DNA from: Effusibacillus pohliae DSM 22757
Lineage (GTDB): Bacteria; Bacillota; Bacilli; Tumebacillales; Effusibacillaceae
Assembly (NCBI RefSeq): GCF_000376225.1
Contig: NZ_AQXL01000129.1
Coordinates: 39,239 to 103,238 of the forward strand
Reading direction: 5' to 3'
Length of the DNA: 64,000 bases
Part shown: piece after piece, positions 47,322-56,022 of the stretch
How positions within the stretch are numbered: position 1 is the first letter of the stretch
How the letters are laid out: the number at the start of each line of letters is the position of its first letter
The notes under the pieces: model-generated
Told to the model about the DNA's origin: nothing
Database searches by the model: none
The model's input: only the letters and a program-made list of their open reading frames with translations
Made by a program: the position numbers and the translations under genes

Positions 47322-48398
47322 CTATGCGAGTGTGCTCCACACTTCCAATTTGGTTTTCACCCGGCGGATCACTTCGTCGGTGAATTCGCGGGTGCCGGTG
47401 GAGCCGCCCAGGTCGGCCGTGCGGATTCCGTCGACGATCGTTTCCAATGTGCTTTCATAGATCGCCCGCGATGCGCGGTCCGCTTCCTCCGTATGAAAGA
47501 AGGAAAGCAGCGCTGCTCCGGCAAGAATCATCGCCATCGGATTCGCCACATTTTTGCCGAACAGCGAGGGCGCCGTTCCGTGCGGCGCTTCGGCCATCAC
47601 GGTGCGCGGGTTGTAGTCTTCGTCAAACGAGATCAACAATGATTCCGAGCCGGCGATCGAGCCGAACATCTGCAGCACGAGGTCGGACAGGCAGTCGCCG
47701 TCCCGGTTGAGCGCCGGAATCACCAGCGGTTCGCCGTAGCTGTTCAGCAGCAGGGCGTAGGTCGCGTCGATCAATTGCGGTTCATACCGGACATCTTTGT
47801 TCTTGGCCGCCGCCCGGTCCATTTCCTCTTTCAGCATGCCTTCGTACACCGGGGACACCGTGTATTTCGGACCGCCGAACACTTTCGCCCGCATCTTGCG
47901 GGCCTGGATGAAGGAAAACTCGGCGACGCCGCGGCAGACGCGGCGGCTGATTTTTTCCGTGCGGTACGCCACCTCGTCAAGTCCTTTCCCTTCCCGCCAT
48001 TCTTTCGCGCCGTAGGCATCGTCCACCGCCATCCGCACGACCGAAATCGGAGCGTGAATGCCGGGCAACGGGTTGACGCCAGGAATCCGGCGGCCGGTCC
48101 GAATGATCACGGTGCCGTCAATGCCTTTCCGCAAAATCGCGTTCGGCGATCCCACATCGCCCGGCGTTTCCGGCGTAATGGTGGCCGCTTTGATGCCGTA
48201 ACCGCATTCTTTCATCGCTTGCGCCGCTTCGTGCACCACCTGGTTATTGGTGGCACGGCGGTTTTCCAGAGACAGATCAAACCGTTTGAATTCGATATCG
48301 AGACCGATCACGGACGGATCCAGCACGCGCAGCGCTTCTTCCAGCAGTTCCTGTCCGGTTTGGTCCCCTTCCATCACGACAACCGTCTTTTTTTTCAC
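47322..48398 (-). CDS. Isocitrate/isopropylmalate dehydrogenase family protein
   Basis: A 358-residue NAD(P)-dependent beta-decarboxylating dehydrogenase. Visible are MEGDQTGQELLEEAL at the start (canonical GDGIG is GDQTG), the substrate Arg-rich region VIIRTGRRIPGVNPLPGI, the catalytic Lys/Tyr region, DRDGD-type LNRDGDCLSDLVLQMFGSIAGSE, and the cofactor loop EAPHGTAPSLFGKNVANPMAMILAGA. It is not an obvious IcdA or LeuB and may act on a tartrate- or homoisocitrate-like substrate. The neighbouring IclR regulator suggests it belongs to a regulated catabolic step. The start codon is GTG 48398. Confidence 0.82.
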   Translation of the reverse strand: MKKKTVVVMEGDQTGQELLEEALRVLDPSVIGLDIEFKRFDLSLENRRATNNQVVHEAAQAMKECGYGIKAATITPETPGDVGSPNAILRKGIDGTVIIRTGRRIPGVNPLPGIHAPISVVRMAVDDAYGAKEWREGKGLDEVAYRTEKISRRVCRGVAEFSFIQARKMRAKVFGGPKYTVSPVYEGMLKEEMDRAAAKNKDVRYEPQLIDATYALLLNSYGEPLVIPALNRDGDCLSDLVLQMFGSIAGSESLLISFDEDYNPRTVMAEAPHGTAPSLFGKNVANPMAMILAGAALLSFFHTEEADRASRAIYESTLETIVDGIRTADLGGSTGTREFTDEVIRRVKTKLEVWSTLA

Positions 48399-48550
48399 TT
48401 GCCTTCACCTCAATCAACGATAAGTCCACAAGCAACAGGAAGGGAGTGCATTTTGACTCCCGGATAGTTTTCGCCATACGAGGAGCAAACTTACATCGCC
48501 TGTTGCGGCTGCAAAGCCATTCTGCCGACGTTCCTTCAGGTCATGATCCA

Positions 48551-49300
48551 CTAGCGCGCCAACATTTTGCTGATGATCTGCGCGGTCTGCCGGGCTGCCG
48601 GAATAAAACGCTGCACCGCATCCTGCGTGAAACGGTCAACCGGGCCGGAGATCGACAAGGCTGCCACAATTTGCTTGTCCCGTCCAAAAATCGGCACTGC
48701 GACGGCAGCCGCGCCCGGCTCGCGTTCCTCAATTGAAATCGCGAACCCGTTGTCCCTGGTTTTTGCGAGAATTTCCAGGAATCCCCGTTTCGACAATTCT
48801 TCCGGCCAAGCCGGATCGTTCATTACAGCTTCGACGACATCCGGATCGGACCAGGCGAGCAACACTTTGCCGGAGGCTCCCACGTACAGCGGCAGCCGCT
48901 GCCCGATATTGGCCACGCGCCGAACTGGTTGGTTGCTTTCGACCGCCTGCGTGCGGATCCGTTCCTTGCCGACCCGTATGTAAAGCGAAATCGTTTCTCC
49001 CACTTCATCCCGCAACTGCGTCATCTGCGGCACGACGATTGAAGCGAGATCGTCCGACTGGTAGACATTGCTGACCAGTTCGAGCACGCTCCAGCCCAAC
49101 CGGTATTTGTCGGTTTGCGGGTTGCGGCGGATAAACCCTTTGCTTTCAAGCGAAGCCAACAACCGGTGCACCGTGCTTTTGTGCAGGCCGACTTTCTTCG
49201 CGATTTCGCTGAGCCCCAATTCCATTTCCGTGCCGGAAAAACATAGCAGGATGTCAAGCGCCCTCTCCACTGCCCGCACGGTTCCTTTTTCCTGATCCAT
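48551..49300 (-). CDS. IclR-family transcriptional regulator
   Basis: A 249-residue regulator with an N-terminal winged helix-turn-helix (AVERALDILLCFSG, LSEIAKKVGLHKSTVHRLL) and a C-terminal effector domain with YVGASGKVLLAW and IAALSISGPVDRF-like sequence. IclR proteins usually bind aromatic or short organic acids and control adjacent genes. It is encoded 150 bases upstream of the dehydrogenase in the same direction and probably controls it. ATG 49300 has GAGGTG upstream. Confidence 0.88.
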   Translation of the reverse strand: MDQEKGTVRAVERALDILLCFSGTEMELGLSEIAKKVGLHKSTVHRLLASLESKGFIRRNPQTDKYRLGWSVLELVSNVYQSDDLASIVVPQMTQLRDEVGETISLYIRVGKERIRTQAVESNQPVRRVANIGQRLPLYVGASGKVLLAWSDPDVVEAVMNDPAWPEELSKRGFLEILAKTRDNGFAISIEEREPGAAAVAVPIFGRDKQIVAALSISGPVDRFTQDAVQRFIPAARQTAQIISKMLAR

Positions 49301-49528
49301 GACCGACACCTCGCCGGGAGGACTGATGTTTCATTGTGTGGAACGTCGTTTCATACAATAGCATACCATATTGCAAGACAATGATAAACGATCTTTTTGT
49401 ATTTTTTACTGAAACGCCACCAAGTATCTTTTGCGGATCAGGGGAAGCGAACGGCTGTGGTCGGGCAGGCGTGCACTCCTGCTGGGCGGGCTGCATATGT
49501 TGTGGTAATCGCTGTGAGGGAGGGCGAC

Positions 49529-50473
49529 GTGGTGAACACAGAGTGGCGACAGGTCATCCAACAATTTTTCGAAGCAAAAAATCGGGCCTGGCTGTCCGGC
49601 GACGGGGAGGAAATTTTGCAGCTGGCCAGCGGGCCGGAGGCGGTTCGCACTTGTCTCGAAGACATTCATGCGTTGCACCGTTCCGCTGCCGGACGGGGGA
49701 TTCAGTATCAAAAAAGCCGCACCAATCTGAAAATCGTCAGGGCCGCGCCCGTATCGAACGAAAAATTGCACGTTGATGTACTGGAACAACTCACCTGGAT
49801 CTATAACGACGGAGAGGAATTGGAACACCAAGCGCGGCTGCAGCCGGTCCGTGTGACGCTGATTCATTCGGGAGGCAGGTGGAAGCTTGAGAAGTTTGAC
49901 CGGATCGGGGAAAAAGATGAGCGGAACCTGGTGAAAGGAGATTTGGATTTTCGTCTGTTCGATACACAGCAGGCGGTGCGGCAGGCCCGATACGACCGCC
50001 GGAAGGCGCAGCGGTATGCGGAACTCTGGTGGAGCGGGTACAATCCGCAGTACAAGCGGTTCGAGGTGGATTGCACCAATTACGTGTCCCAATGCCTGTA
50101 CGCCGGCGGCATGCCGATGGCCTACCATCCGCGCAAGGATCGCGGATGGTGGTACCGGCACGGCAGCCATCCGTCGTGGAGCTACAGTTGGGCGGTGGCG
50201 CATGCGTTTCGCTGGTATCTGGAAGGTTCGGGACGGGGAATAGCCATCAACGATCCGCGCGAACTGCTGGTCGGGGATGTGATTTGCTACGATTGGGATG
50301 GCGACGGCAGGTGGCAGCACAATACGATCGTTGTCGATTTTGATCGGTACGGGATGCCGTTGGTGAACGCCCACACAGTCGCCAGCCATCGCCGCTATTG
50401 GGACTATCAGGACAGCTACGCCTGGTCGGAGCGAACGAAGTACCGGCTTTTGCGGATCCGGGATGTGTTTTGA
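49529..50473 (+). CDS. Putative amidase-domain protein (amidase_6 type)
   Basis: A 314-residue protein with an N-terminal NTF2-like region and a C-terminal cysteine-peptidase-like amidase domain. The candidate catalytic Cys is in FEVDCTNYVSQCLYAGG and the His in RWQHNTIVVDFD, followed by LVNAHTVASHRRYWDY. In Bacilli this domain occurs in sporulation and wall-related proteins. No signal peptide is seen. GTG 49529 has GAGGGAGGG five bases upstream; the open frame starts earlier without a signal. Confidence 0.8.
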   Translation: MVNTEWRQVIQQFFEAKNRAWLSGDGEEILQLASGPEAVRTCLEDIHALHRSAAGRGIQYQKSRTNLKIVRAAPVSNEKLHVDVLEQLTWIYNDGEELEHQARLQPVRVTLIHSGGRWKLEKFDRIGEKDERNLVKGDLDFRLFDTQQAVRQARYDRRKAQRYAELWWSGYNPQYKRFEVDCTNYVSQCLYAGGMPMAYHPRKDRGWWYRHGSHPSWSYSWAVAHAFRWYLEGSGRGIAINDPRELLVGDVICYDWDGDGRWQHNTIVVDFDRYGMPLVNAHTVASHRRYWDYQDSYAWSERTKYRLLRIRDVF

Positions 50474-50482
50474 CAACCGGTC

Positions 50483-50520
50483 GGGATTCCTCGCGGCACA
50501 TGCGGGGAATCCTGTTTTTT
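50483..50520 (+). terminator. Rho-independent terminator after the amidase gene
   Basis: GGATTCC (50484-50490) pairs with GGAATCC (50506-50512), extended by CGC/GCG inside. TGTTTTTT follows. Confidence 0.8.
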
Positions 50521-50683
50521 CGGGCCGCTTCGCGCTCGCTTGGGTGGGGGAGCCAGGGCCGGAGTTGCTGTGGGGAATCCTGGGGCGGGAGACGGCTGCC
50601 TTGCAACTTCGGGAAACATTCGCTACTCTTGACTGAGAAATCATGTTAGCGAAAAGACACAGCAAAGGAAGTCGATCTGCACG

Positions 50684-51142
50684 ATGCACATCGTACTTGT
50701 AGAACCGGAAATTCCGGCGAATACGGGAAACATCTCGCGCACCTGCGCGGCTACGGGAATCACTTTGCATTTGGTGCGGCCACTCGGCTTTTCGACCGAC
50801 GACCGGCAGTTGAAGCGGGCGGGGCTTGACTATTGGCATCTGCTCGATCTGCATTACCATGACAGTTTTGCGGAACTGCAGGCGAAGTACCCGCATGGGC
50901 GGTTTTTCTACGCATCGACCAAGGGTCGGAAACGATATACCGATTTTGCATACCGGCCGGATGACTTTTTTGTGTTTGGCAAGGAAACGAAGGGGCTGCC
51001 GGATGAATTGATCCAGGCCAATCTGGATACCTGCATCCGCATCCCGATCATCGAAGGGGCGCGTTCTCTCAATCTGTCGAATGCGGTCGCGATCGTCGTT
51101 TTCGAAGCCTTGCGGCAATTGGGATTTCCAAATTTGAAATAG
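50684..51142 (+). CDS. trmL: tRNA (cytidine(34)-2'-O)-methyltransferase TrmL
   Basis: A SPOUT methyltransferase of 152 residues that modifies wobble C/cmnm5U34 of leucine tRNAs. It has the TrmL N-terminus MHIVLVEPEIPANTGNISRT, LVRPLGF, VFGKETKGLP and the trefoil-knot end IPIIEGARSLNLSNAVAIVV. Start ATG 50684 is preceded by AAGGAAG at a slightly long distance. Confidence 0.93.
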   Translation: MHIVLVEPEIPANTGNISRTCAATGITLHLVRPLGFSTDDRQLKRAGLDYWHLLDLHYHDSFAELQAKYPHGRFFYASTKGRKRYTDFAYRPDDFFVFGKETKGLPDELIQANLDTCIRIPIIEGARSLNLSNAVAIVVFEALRQLGFPNLK

Positions 51143-51157
51143 CAGGAGAGGAGACTT

Positions 51158-51988
51158 ATGAGCTCAAACGAAATACCGAAAACCCCCTATGCGATCATCG
51201 GCGGGTCCAGCACATTTTCGATCCGTTTTCCGGAAGATCTCGAACTGGACGACTGTGAGGTGTTGGCGGACAACCTGGAGTTTGAGACACCTTACGGGAC
51301 AAGTCCTGTTTTTAAACTGTTCCGGTTGGGCGGCAAACAGGTTCTGACCGTGAAGATGCACGGCTGGCGGCCGAACGTGGTCACCCGCGGCGTCGCATCC
51401 CAGCAGTTGTTCTGGGTGTTCCAGCAGGCGGGCGTGAAAAAAATCTACGCCGAAGGCGGCGTGGGAGCGATCAACCATCTCCTGCGGCCGCGGGACATCG
51501 TGGTGCCGACCGATTATATCGACCGTTCGATGCGGGTCGATGTCGGGCTTGGCGGGCCGTATTTGCTGATCATGCGGCAGCCGACCTGTCCGCACGGACG
51601 CCGCCGGTTGGTTGCGGCCGCGGAAAAAGGGGCGGTCGGCCGGGTGTTCGACCGGGCGATTTACGCGAATACGGATGGCCGCCATTTTGAATCGGTGGCG
51701 GAAGTGCAGGCGCTGAAAATCGCCGGCGCCGATGTGGTCGGACAGAGCATGTGTCCGGAAGTCTACCTGGCGCGCGAAATCGGTGCCTGCTACGCCCGGT
51801 TGGATCTGGTGGTCAACTACGCGGAGGGCATCGTGAAAGATTGGGAGCATGAGGAGCTGAAAGACATTTTTTATAATGAACCGAAGACGATCGGCCGGAT
51901 GCTGATCGACGCGATGAGGGAAACCCCCGTGCACGAAGATTGCGGCTGCGCCGACTTGCGGAAAGACACGCTGTTGAAAGAGCAGTAA
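51158..51988 (+). CDS. S-methyl-5'-thioadenosine phosphorylase-like nucleoside phosphorylase
   Basis: A 276-residue MTAP/PNP-2 family protein. Visible are AIIGGSSTFSIRFPEDL, FRLGGKQVLTVKMHGWRPN, the loop AEGGVGAINHLLRPRDIVVP, a GQSMCPEVYLAREIG motif, and YARLDLVVNYAEGI. It would cleave MTA or a purine nucleoside with phosphate in salvage. The tail has a Cys cluster (EDCGCADL). Specificity cannot be settled from the sequence. GGAGAGGAG precedes ATG 51158. Confidence 0.82.
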   Translation: MSSNEIPKTPYAIIGGSSTFSIRFPEDLELDDCEVLADNLEFETPYGTSPVFKLFRLGGKQVLTVKMHGWRPNVVTRGVASQQLFWVFQQAGVKKIYAEGGVGAINHLLRPRDIVVPTDYIDRSMRVDVGLGGPYLLIMRQPTCPHGRRRLVAAAEKGAVGRVFDRAIYANTDGRHFESVAEVQALKIAGADVVGQSMCPEVYLAREIGACYARLDLVVNYAEGIVKDWEHEELKDIFYNEPKTIGRMLIDAMRETPVHEDCGCADLRKDTLLKEQ

Positions 51989-52004
51989 AAGTGGAGGAAC
52001 TTTC

Positions 52005-52739
52005 ATGCTAACCACCTTGTTGTTTGATTTGGACGGGACTTTGTTGCCGCTCGACAACGATCAGTTCATGAAGGGGTATTTTCAGCGCCTGGTCTCGCGC
52101 GTCTCGCATCTGCTGGACAAAGACAGGTTTGTTCAACAACTCTGGGCCTCGACCGAAGCGATGGTGCTAAGCGACGACCCGAGCAAGACGAACGAGCAGG
52201 TATTCAAGGAGGATTTTCTCGGAAAGAGCGGACTCCGCGAAGAGCAGATCTGGCCGATTTTTGTCGATTTTTACCAAGGGGAATTTCAGATGCTCAGCCA
52301 CTTGACGCGGCCCACCCCGCTGGCACGGCAACTGGTCCGGACGGCAATCGACAAGGGGTATACGGCGGTGCTGGCCACCAATCCGCTGTTTCCGCGGGCG
52401 GCGATTGAGGCGCGCATGAAGTGGGCCGGCATTGCTGACCTTCCGTTCGCGCTTGTCACCACATTGGAAGAGATGCATTTTTGCAAACCGAATCCGAATT
52501 ATTTCCGGGAGATTTTGCAGAAGATCGGGAAGCGGCCGGAAGAGTGCATGATGATCGGCAACGACGGCTATGAGGATATGATCGCCGCGAAACTCGGCCT
52601 GCAAACCTACCTGGTGACCGATTGTCTGATCGATCGGAATCTCCAGCCGGACTGCATCACGGAGCAGGGCACGCTGCAAGACCTGCTGGAATTTATTGAG
52701 CGGTTACCGGATCGCACTGCACAAGGGAACTGCCGATGA
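52005..52739 (+). CDS. HAD-family hydrolase
   Basis: A 244-residue HAD phosphatase. Motif I is LLFDLDGTLLPLD, motif II is AVLATNPLFP, the Lys is in EMHFCKPNPNYF and motif IV is MIGNDGYEDMIAAK. The substrate is unknown. GTGGAGG lies upstream. Its stop overlaps the ATG of the truncated phosphoesterase gene. Confidence 0.85.
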   Translation: MLTTLLFDLDGTLLPLDNDQFMKGYFQRLVSRVSHLLDKDRFVQQLWASTEAMVLSDDPSKTNEQVFKEDFLGKSGLREEQIWPIFVDFYQGEFQMLSHLTRPTPLARQLVRTAIDKGYTAVLATNPLFPRAAIEARMKWAGIADLPFALVTTLEEMHFCKPNPNYFREILQKIGKRPEECMMIGNDGYEDMIAAKLGLQTYLVTDCLIDRNLQPDCITEQGTLQDLLEFIERLPDRTAQGNCR

Positions 52740-52897
52740 TCACGATCGGCGTGCTGTCTGACACCCACCTTCCGAAAAAAGGCAAGGAGCTGCCCGTGAT
52801 CGTGCAGAATCGTTTGCAGGGGGGCGATTGGATTATCCATGCGGGCGATCGGATGCGGTTGGCAGACACCATTCAACTTGAATGGATTTACTTTTGA
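52736..52897 (+). pseudogene. Truncated YfcE/MJ0936-type metallophosphoesterase
   Basis: A 53-codon frame that begins like a complete phosphoesterase: ITIGVLSDTHLPKKGKELP, then DWIIHAGD. It ends soon after the second metal motif (GNHE/GHTH parts are absent), where the family would continue for about 100 residues. It is coupled (ATGA) to the HAD gene. The promoter region of the next gene follows directly, so the 3' part was probably deleted. Confidence 0.7.
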
Positions 52898-52972
52898 ACG
52901 CGTATAAAACGACTTAACCCCGTTAATACTGGCTCAATAGAAATTCAGTATTTTGCAAACGGGGGTATCACG

Positions 52973-54262
52973 ATGACCAAAACACTCGGACAAAAAATTC
53001 GCGAACTTCGCATCCAGAAGGGGCTGACGCAAGGCGACCTCGGCGGCGGACGGGTGACGCCCAGCATGATTTCGCAGATCGAGGCGGACAAAGCCAATCC
53101 GTCGCACCGCTTGCTGAAGTGGATTGCGGATCGGTTGGAAACGCCGATCGAATATTTTCTCACCGATATGCAGCAGCAAAGCGAAAAAATCAGCTCTTTC
53201 CGGTTTGCGAAAGCGCTGATGGAAGCGGGAGAACCGCGCCAGGCGATCCCAATTCTGCAAGAATTGGCGGACGGCCAGTCGCTGCCGATGCACCAACAGG
53301 AAATCCAGCGGGATCTGGCTGCTTGCTACCGCAGCGTCGGCCGGCTGGATGAGGCGGTCGAAATGTTGGACCAGGTGTTGTCGGCCGCCCAGATCAAGCG
53401 GGATGTGGCGGCTATGGTGCAAACGCTGAAAGAGATGGGGCGGATCGAGCAACAGCGGCATCATTATCCGTTGGCGATCTATCATTGGAACCGGGCAAAC
53501 CGCCTGTTGGAAGAGATGGACAATCCGGATCCGTTCGAATGGGCGGAACTGCTGCAGGAAGTGGCCGCCCTGAACAACTACCTGGGCGAGTTCGAAGCGG
53601 CAAAATCGGCCTACGAGAAAGCGATGACTCTCCTGTCCGGCACGTCCAACCTAAAGGCGATCGCCGACGTGTATCTCAATCTGAGCCGGTTGCACCGGGA
53701 ACTCGGGGAATTTGACAAAGCGTCCGACTTCGCCCAGCATGCGCTCAGCATCAACAAAAATTTGAACAATCTGAAGCTGTCGATTCAGATCAAAGAAACG
53801 TATGCGACGCTCCAGGCGGAGGCGGGACAAACGCCGGAAGCAATCGCTTTGCTGGAAGAATGCCTGCAAGAGTATGAAGCGTTTGGGCTAAAGGAGCGGA
53901 TCGCTTCGGTGCATGGCGCTCTCTCCAACATTTTCCTGAAGACGCGGCAGTTGGAACAGGCGAAATTCCATTGCCAACTGGCGCTCGACAAGGCGGTCGA
54001 TGATGCTCAACGAGCCGCTCTCTACCGGACATGGGCGAAGACGGCGAAGGAACAGGGCCGCATTGATGAAGCGATGGAAGCGCTGCAAACGTCGATCCAT
54101 TTCTTCAAACAGGCGAACCTGCCGCGCGATCTCGCCTACAGTTACTCGCTGTTGGGTGAGCTTTACAAGGAATCGGGCGACCTGACCGGCGCGGTGCAGG
54201 CGCTTGAGAATATGCGAGTTGCGATGGAAGCCAACCTGAAAGAGCGGGGCTTTGTTCTGTAA
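52973..54262 (+). CDS. HTH-type transcriptional regulator with TPR repeats
   Basis: A 429-residue protein with an N-terminal XRE helix-turn-helix (residues 6-60, LGQKIRELRIQKGLTQGDLG, then MISQIEADKANPS) and about eight TPR repeats (for example GRLDEAVEMLDQVLSAAQ, GEFDKASDFAQHALSINKN). This is the architecture of RRNPP-type peptide-sensing regulators, though a cognate peptide gene was not recognised next to it. Similar proteins also occur as stand-alone stress or sporulation regulators. The start is ATG 52973 after GGGGG, 75 bases beyond the truncated phosphoesterase. Confidence 0.85.
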   Translation: MTKTLGQKIRELRIQKGLTQGDLGGGRVTPSMISQIEADKANPSHRLLKWIADRLETPIEYFLTDMQQQSEKISSFRFAKALMEAGEPRQAIPILQELADGQSLPMHQQEIQRDLAACYRSVGRLDEAVEMLDQVLSAAQIKRDVAAMVQTLKEMGRIEQQRHHYPLAIYHWNRANRLLEEMDNPDPFEWAELLQEVAALNNYLGEFEAAKSAYEKAMTLLSGTSNLKAIADVYLNLSRLHRELGEFDKASDFAQHALSINKNLNNLKLSIQIKETYATLQAEAGQTPEAIALLEECLQEYEAFGLKERIASVHGALSNIFLKTRQLEQAKFHCQLALDKAVDDAQRAALYRTWAKTAKEQGRIDEAMEALQTSIHFFKQANLPRDLAYSYSLLGELYKESGDLTGAVQALENMRVAMEANLKERGFVL

Positions 54263-54370
54263 CCGGCCGCAGTGATCCTGGACGGGTTTGCTGGCCGAAA
54301 GGTATAATGAAGGCAAGAGACTCGGGTAACGATGCGGAGCACATCATTTTTGGAAGGGATCTGTGAATTG

Positions 54371-55042
54371 ATGAAACGAGCAATCCGAATGGCTGCATTT
54401 ACTTCCCTTGTGATTTTGGCAACAGCAACGGCCGGTTGCGGGCAGTTGGCGCAACCGGCGAAGGACAGGCAGCAACCGGTTGCGCATGCATCTTCTGCCA
54501 CGGGACAAGCGGGGGCATCTGCTGCCAGCGGAAACGATTCGGTTGCCGATCAGAGCCGCCCGGCCGATTCAGTCAAACAGGATACGACAGCTGTCCCGGT
54601 CAACTGGATGGCTCCCTCCGGCGGGAACTATCCGAAGATCCAGAAAGGAGATCCGATCTGGATCGACATCTCGATCAAAGATCAGCGGGTCTACATTAAA
54701 AAAGGGGACGAAACGATCTATACGATGGTTACGTCTTCGGGGCTTGACACGGAACCTGACAATTCCACGCCGCGCGGCACCTTTTACGTGGAACCGGAGC
54801 GGGATACCTGGTTTTTCTCGCCGCAATACCAGGAAGGAGCCAAGTACTGGGTGTCATGGAAGAATCATGGCGAGTTTCTTTTCCACAGCGTACCCATGGA
54901 CAAAAATGGCAACGTGATCGAAGCGGAAGCCAGGAAGCTGGGGCAGAAAGCGTCGCACGGATGCCTCCGGTTGACGGTGCCCGACGCCAAGTGGATTTAT
55001 GACAACATTCCGGTCAAGACGAAAGTCGTCATCCGGGATTAA
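54371..55042 (+). CDS. Lipoprotein L,D-transpeptidase (YkuD domain)
   Basis: A 223-residue exported protein. The lipobox is ATATAGC (Cys about residue 22), followed by a Ser/Ala-rich linker to about residue 75 and a YkuD catalytic domain. The domain starts IWIDISIKDQRVYIKKGDE and ends with HSVPMDKNG and the active-site motif SHGCLRLTVPDAKWIY. It cross-links or modifies peptidoglycan outside the membrane. ATG 54371 follows GGAAGGGAT at a long distance. An upstream ATG at 54332 has no signal. Confidence 0.85.
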   Translation: MKRAIRMAAFTSLVILATATAGCGQLAQPAKDRQQPVAHASSATGQAGASAASGNDSVADQSRPADSVKQDTTAVPVNWMAPSGGNYPKIQKGDPIWIDISIKDQRVYIKKGDETIYTMVTSSGLDTEPDNSTPRGTFYVEPERDTWFFSPQYQEGAKYWVSWKNHGEFLFHSVPMDKNGNVIEAEARKLGQKASHGCLRLTVPDAKWIYDNIPVKTKVVIRD

Positions 55043-55051
55043 CGGCAAAAC

Positions 55052-55081
55052 AAAAGCGTGCTCCTCGCGGGCACGCTTTTT
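55052..55081. terminator. Bidirectional rho-independent terminator
   Basis: A 10-bp perfect stem (AAAAGCGTGC / GCACGCTTTT) has a 9-base loop and ends in T residues. It lies between the convergent L,D-transpeptidase and TetR genes. Confidence 0.9.
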
Positions 55082-55083
55082 CC

Positions 55084-55668
55084 TCAATCGGCTTGCAGGC
55101 CTTCCAGCAAAATCGCGGTCACCTGGCGGGACAGCTGGTCCGCTCTGTATTCCCTGCGGCCCAGCAGCAAGTGCAGGGAGGCGATGGCCGCTCCGCCAAA
55201 CACCGTCCAGGCGGCCGATTCGGGATCTGTCTTGATAAAACTCCCTTCCGCGATTCCCTGCGCAATCAGTCCCTCAAGCAGTTTCGTGTACTCGGTCAGC
55301 ATTTTCCGGAATTCTTTTTGCCGCTGTTCCGCTCCCCATGCCTCGCGCAGCATGATGATGCAAAAATCACGGTATTCGCCGAAAAATTCAATTTGCTGCC
55401 GGATAGCGGCTTCCAGCTTCTGTTTGCCCGTCATATCGGGCCGTATCTGTTCATGCACCGCTTCCCGCAGCAGATCGATGCCTTCTTCGACAAGGAACAG
55501 GAACAAGTCCTCCTTGCTTTTGAAATGGTAATAAATTGTCCCTTTTGCCACATTGGCGCGGGCCGCGATATCGTCCATCGTCGCCCGGTCGAATCCGCGC
55601 TCGGAGAAGATATCGATCGCCGCCTGAAAGATTAAACTCGTTTTGTCCTGACGCAAGAATCTCACCAC
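55084..55668 (-). CDS. TetR/AcrR-family transcriptional regulator
   Basis: A 194-residue repressor with a helix-turn-helix at residues 10-55 (AAIDIFSERGFDRATMDDIA, then ANVAKGTIYYHFKSKEDLF) and a helical ligand domain. It is of the type common near fatty-acid or efflux genes, but none of these is adjacent. The start is one of two consecutive GTG codons (55668 or 55665) after AGGGTGTG. Confidence 0.88.
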   Translation of the reverse strand: MVRFLRQDKTSLIFQAAIDIFSERGFDRATMDDIAARANVAKGTIYYHFKSKEDLFLFLVEEGIDLLREAVHEQIRPDMTGKQKLEAAIRQQIEFFGEYRDFCIIMLREAWGAEQRQKEFRKMLTEYTKLLEGLIAQGIAEGSFIKTDPESAAWTVFGGAAIASLHLLLGRREYRADQLSRQVTAILLEGLQAD

Positions 55669-56022
55669 ACACCCTGGTATCTGTATTTCACCCTATCATA
55701 TTTGTCCTCTATTCGCAAACGTCAGAAAAACACCTAGCCCTCTGGCAACGGACAAGTCGGGCTTGCATACAAATAGTTATACAAACGGCTTCTCTCAAAT
55801 ATACTGATCAAAAGACCAAAGGCGAACCGGAGGTTTCAGGGCAAGGGCCCAGACAGAAAGCACTCTAAGCACAAGTTGCGCCATCGGCACATTCGTTTCC
55901 GGCCCCGCCATCGAACGACCGGACACTTCCGGATCTGAGCGTCGCTCACGCGAATTCCGGGGCAAAGCGGTGGTTCTTGCGGCGGGTAAGAGGGTGCCAG
56001 GCCGCACGAAGGGGGAGTGAAC
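55669..56022. other. 354-base intergenic region upstream of prkA
   Basis: No gene is evident. The part nearest the TetR gene is AT-rich. CATACAAAT and TTATACAAA near 55763-55782 resemble -10 elements of sporulation sigma-E promoters, which would suit prkA, but I could not find a convincing matching -35. Open frames on the minus strand (for example 55795-56280) run antisense into prkA and look spurious. Confidence 0.4.
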
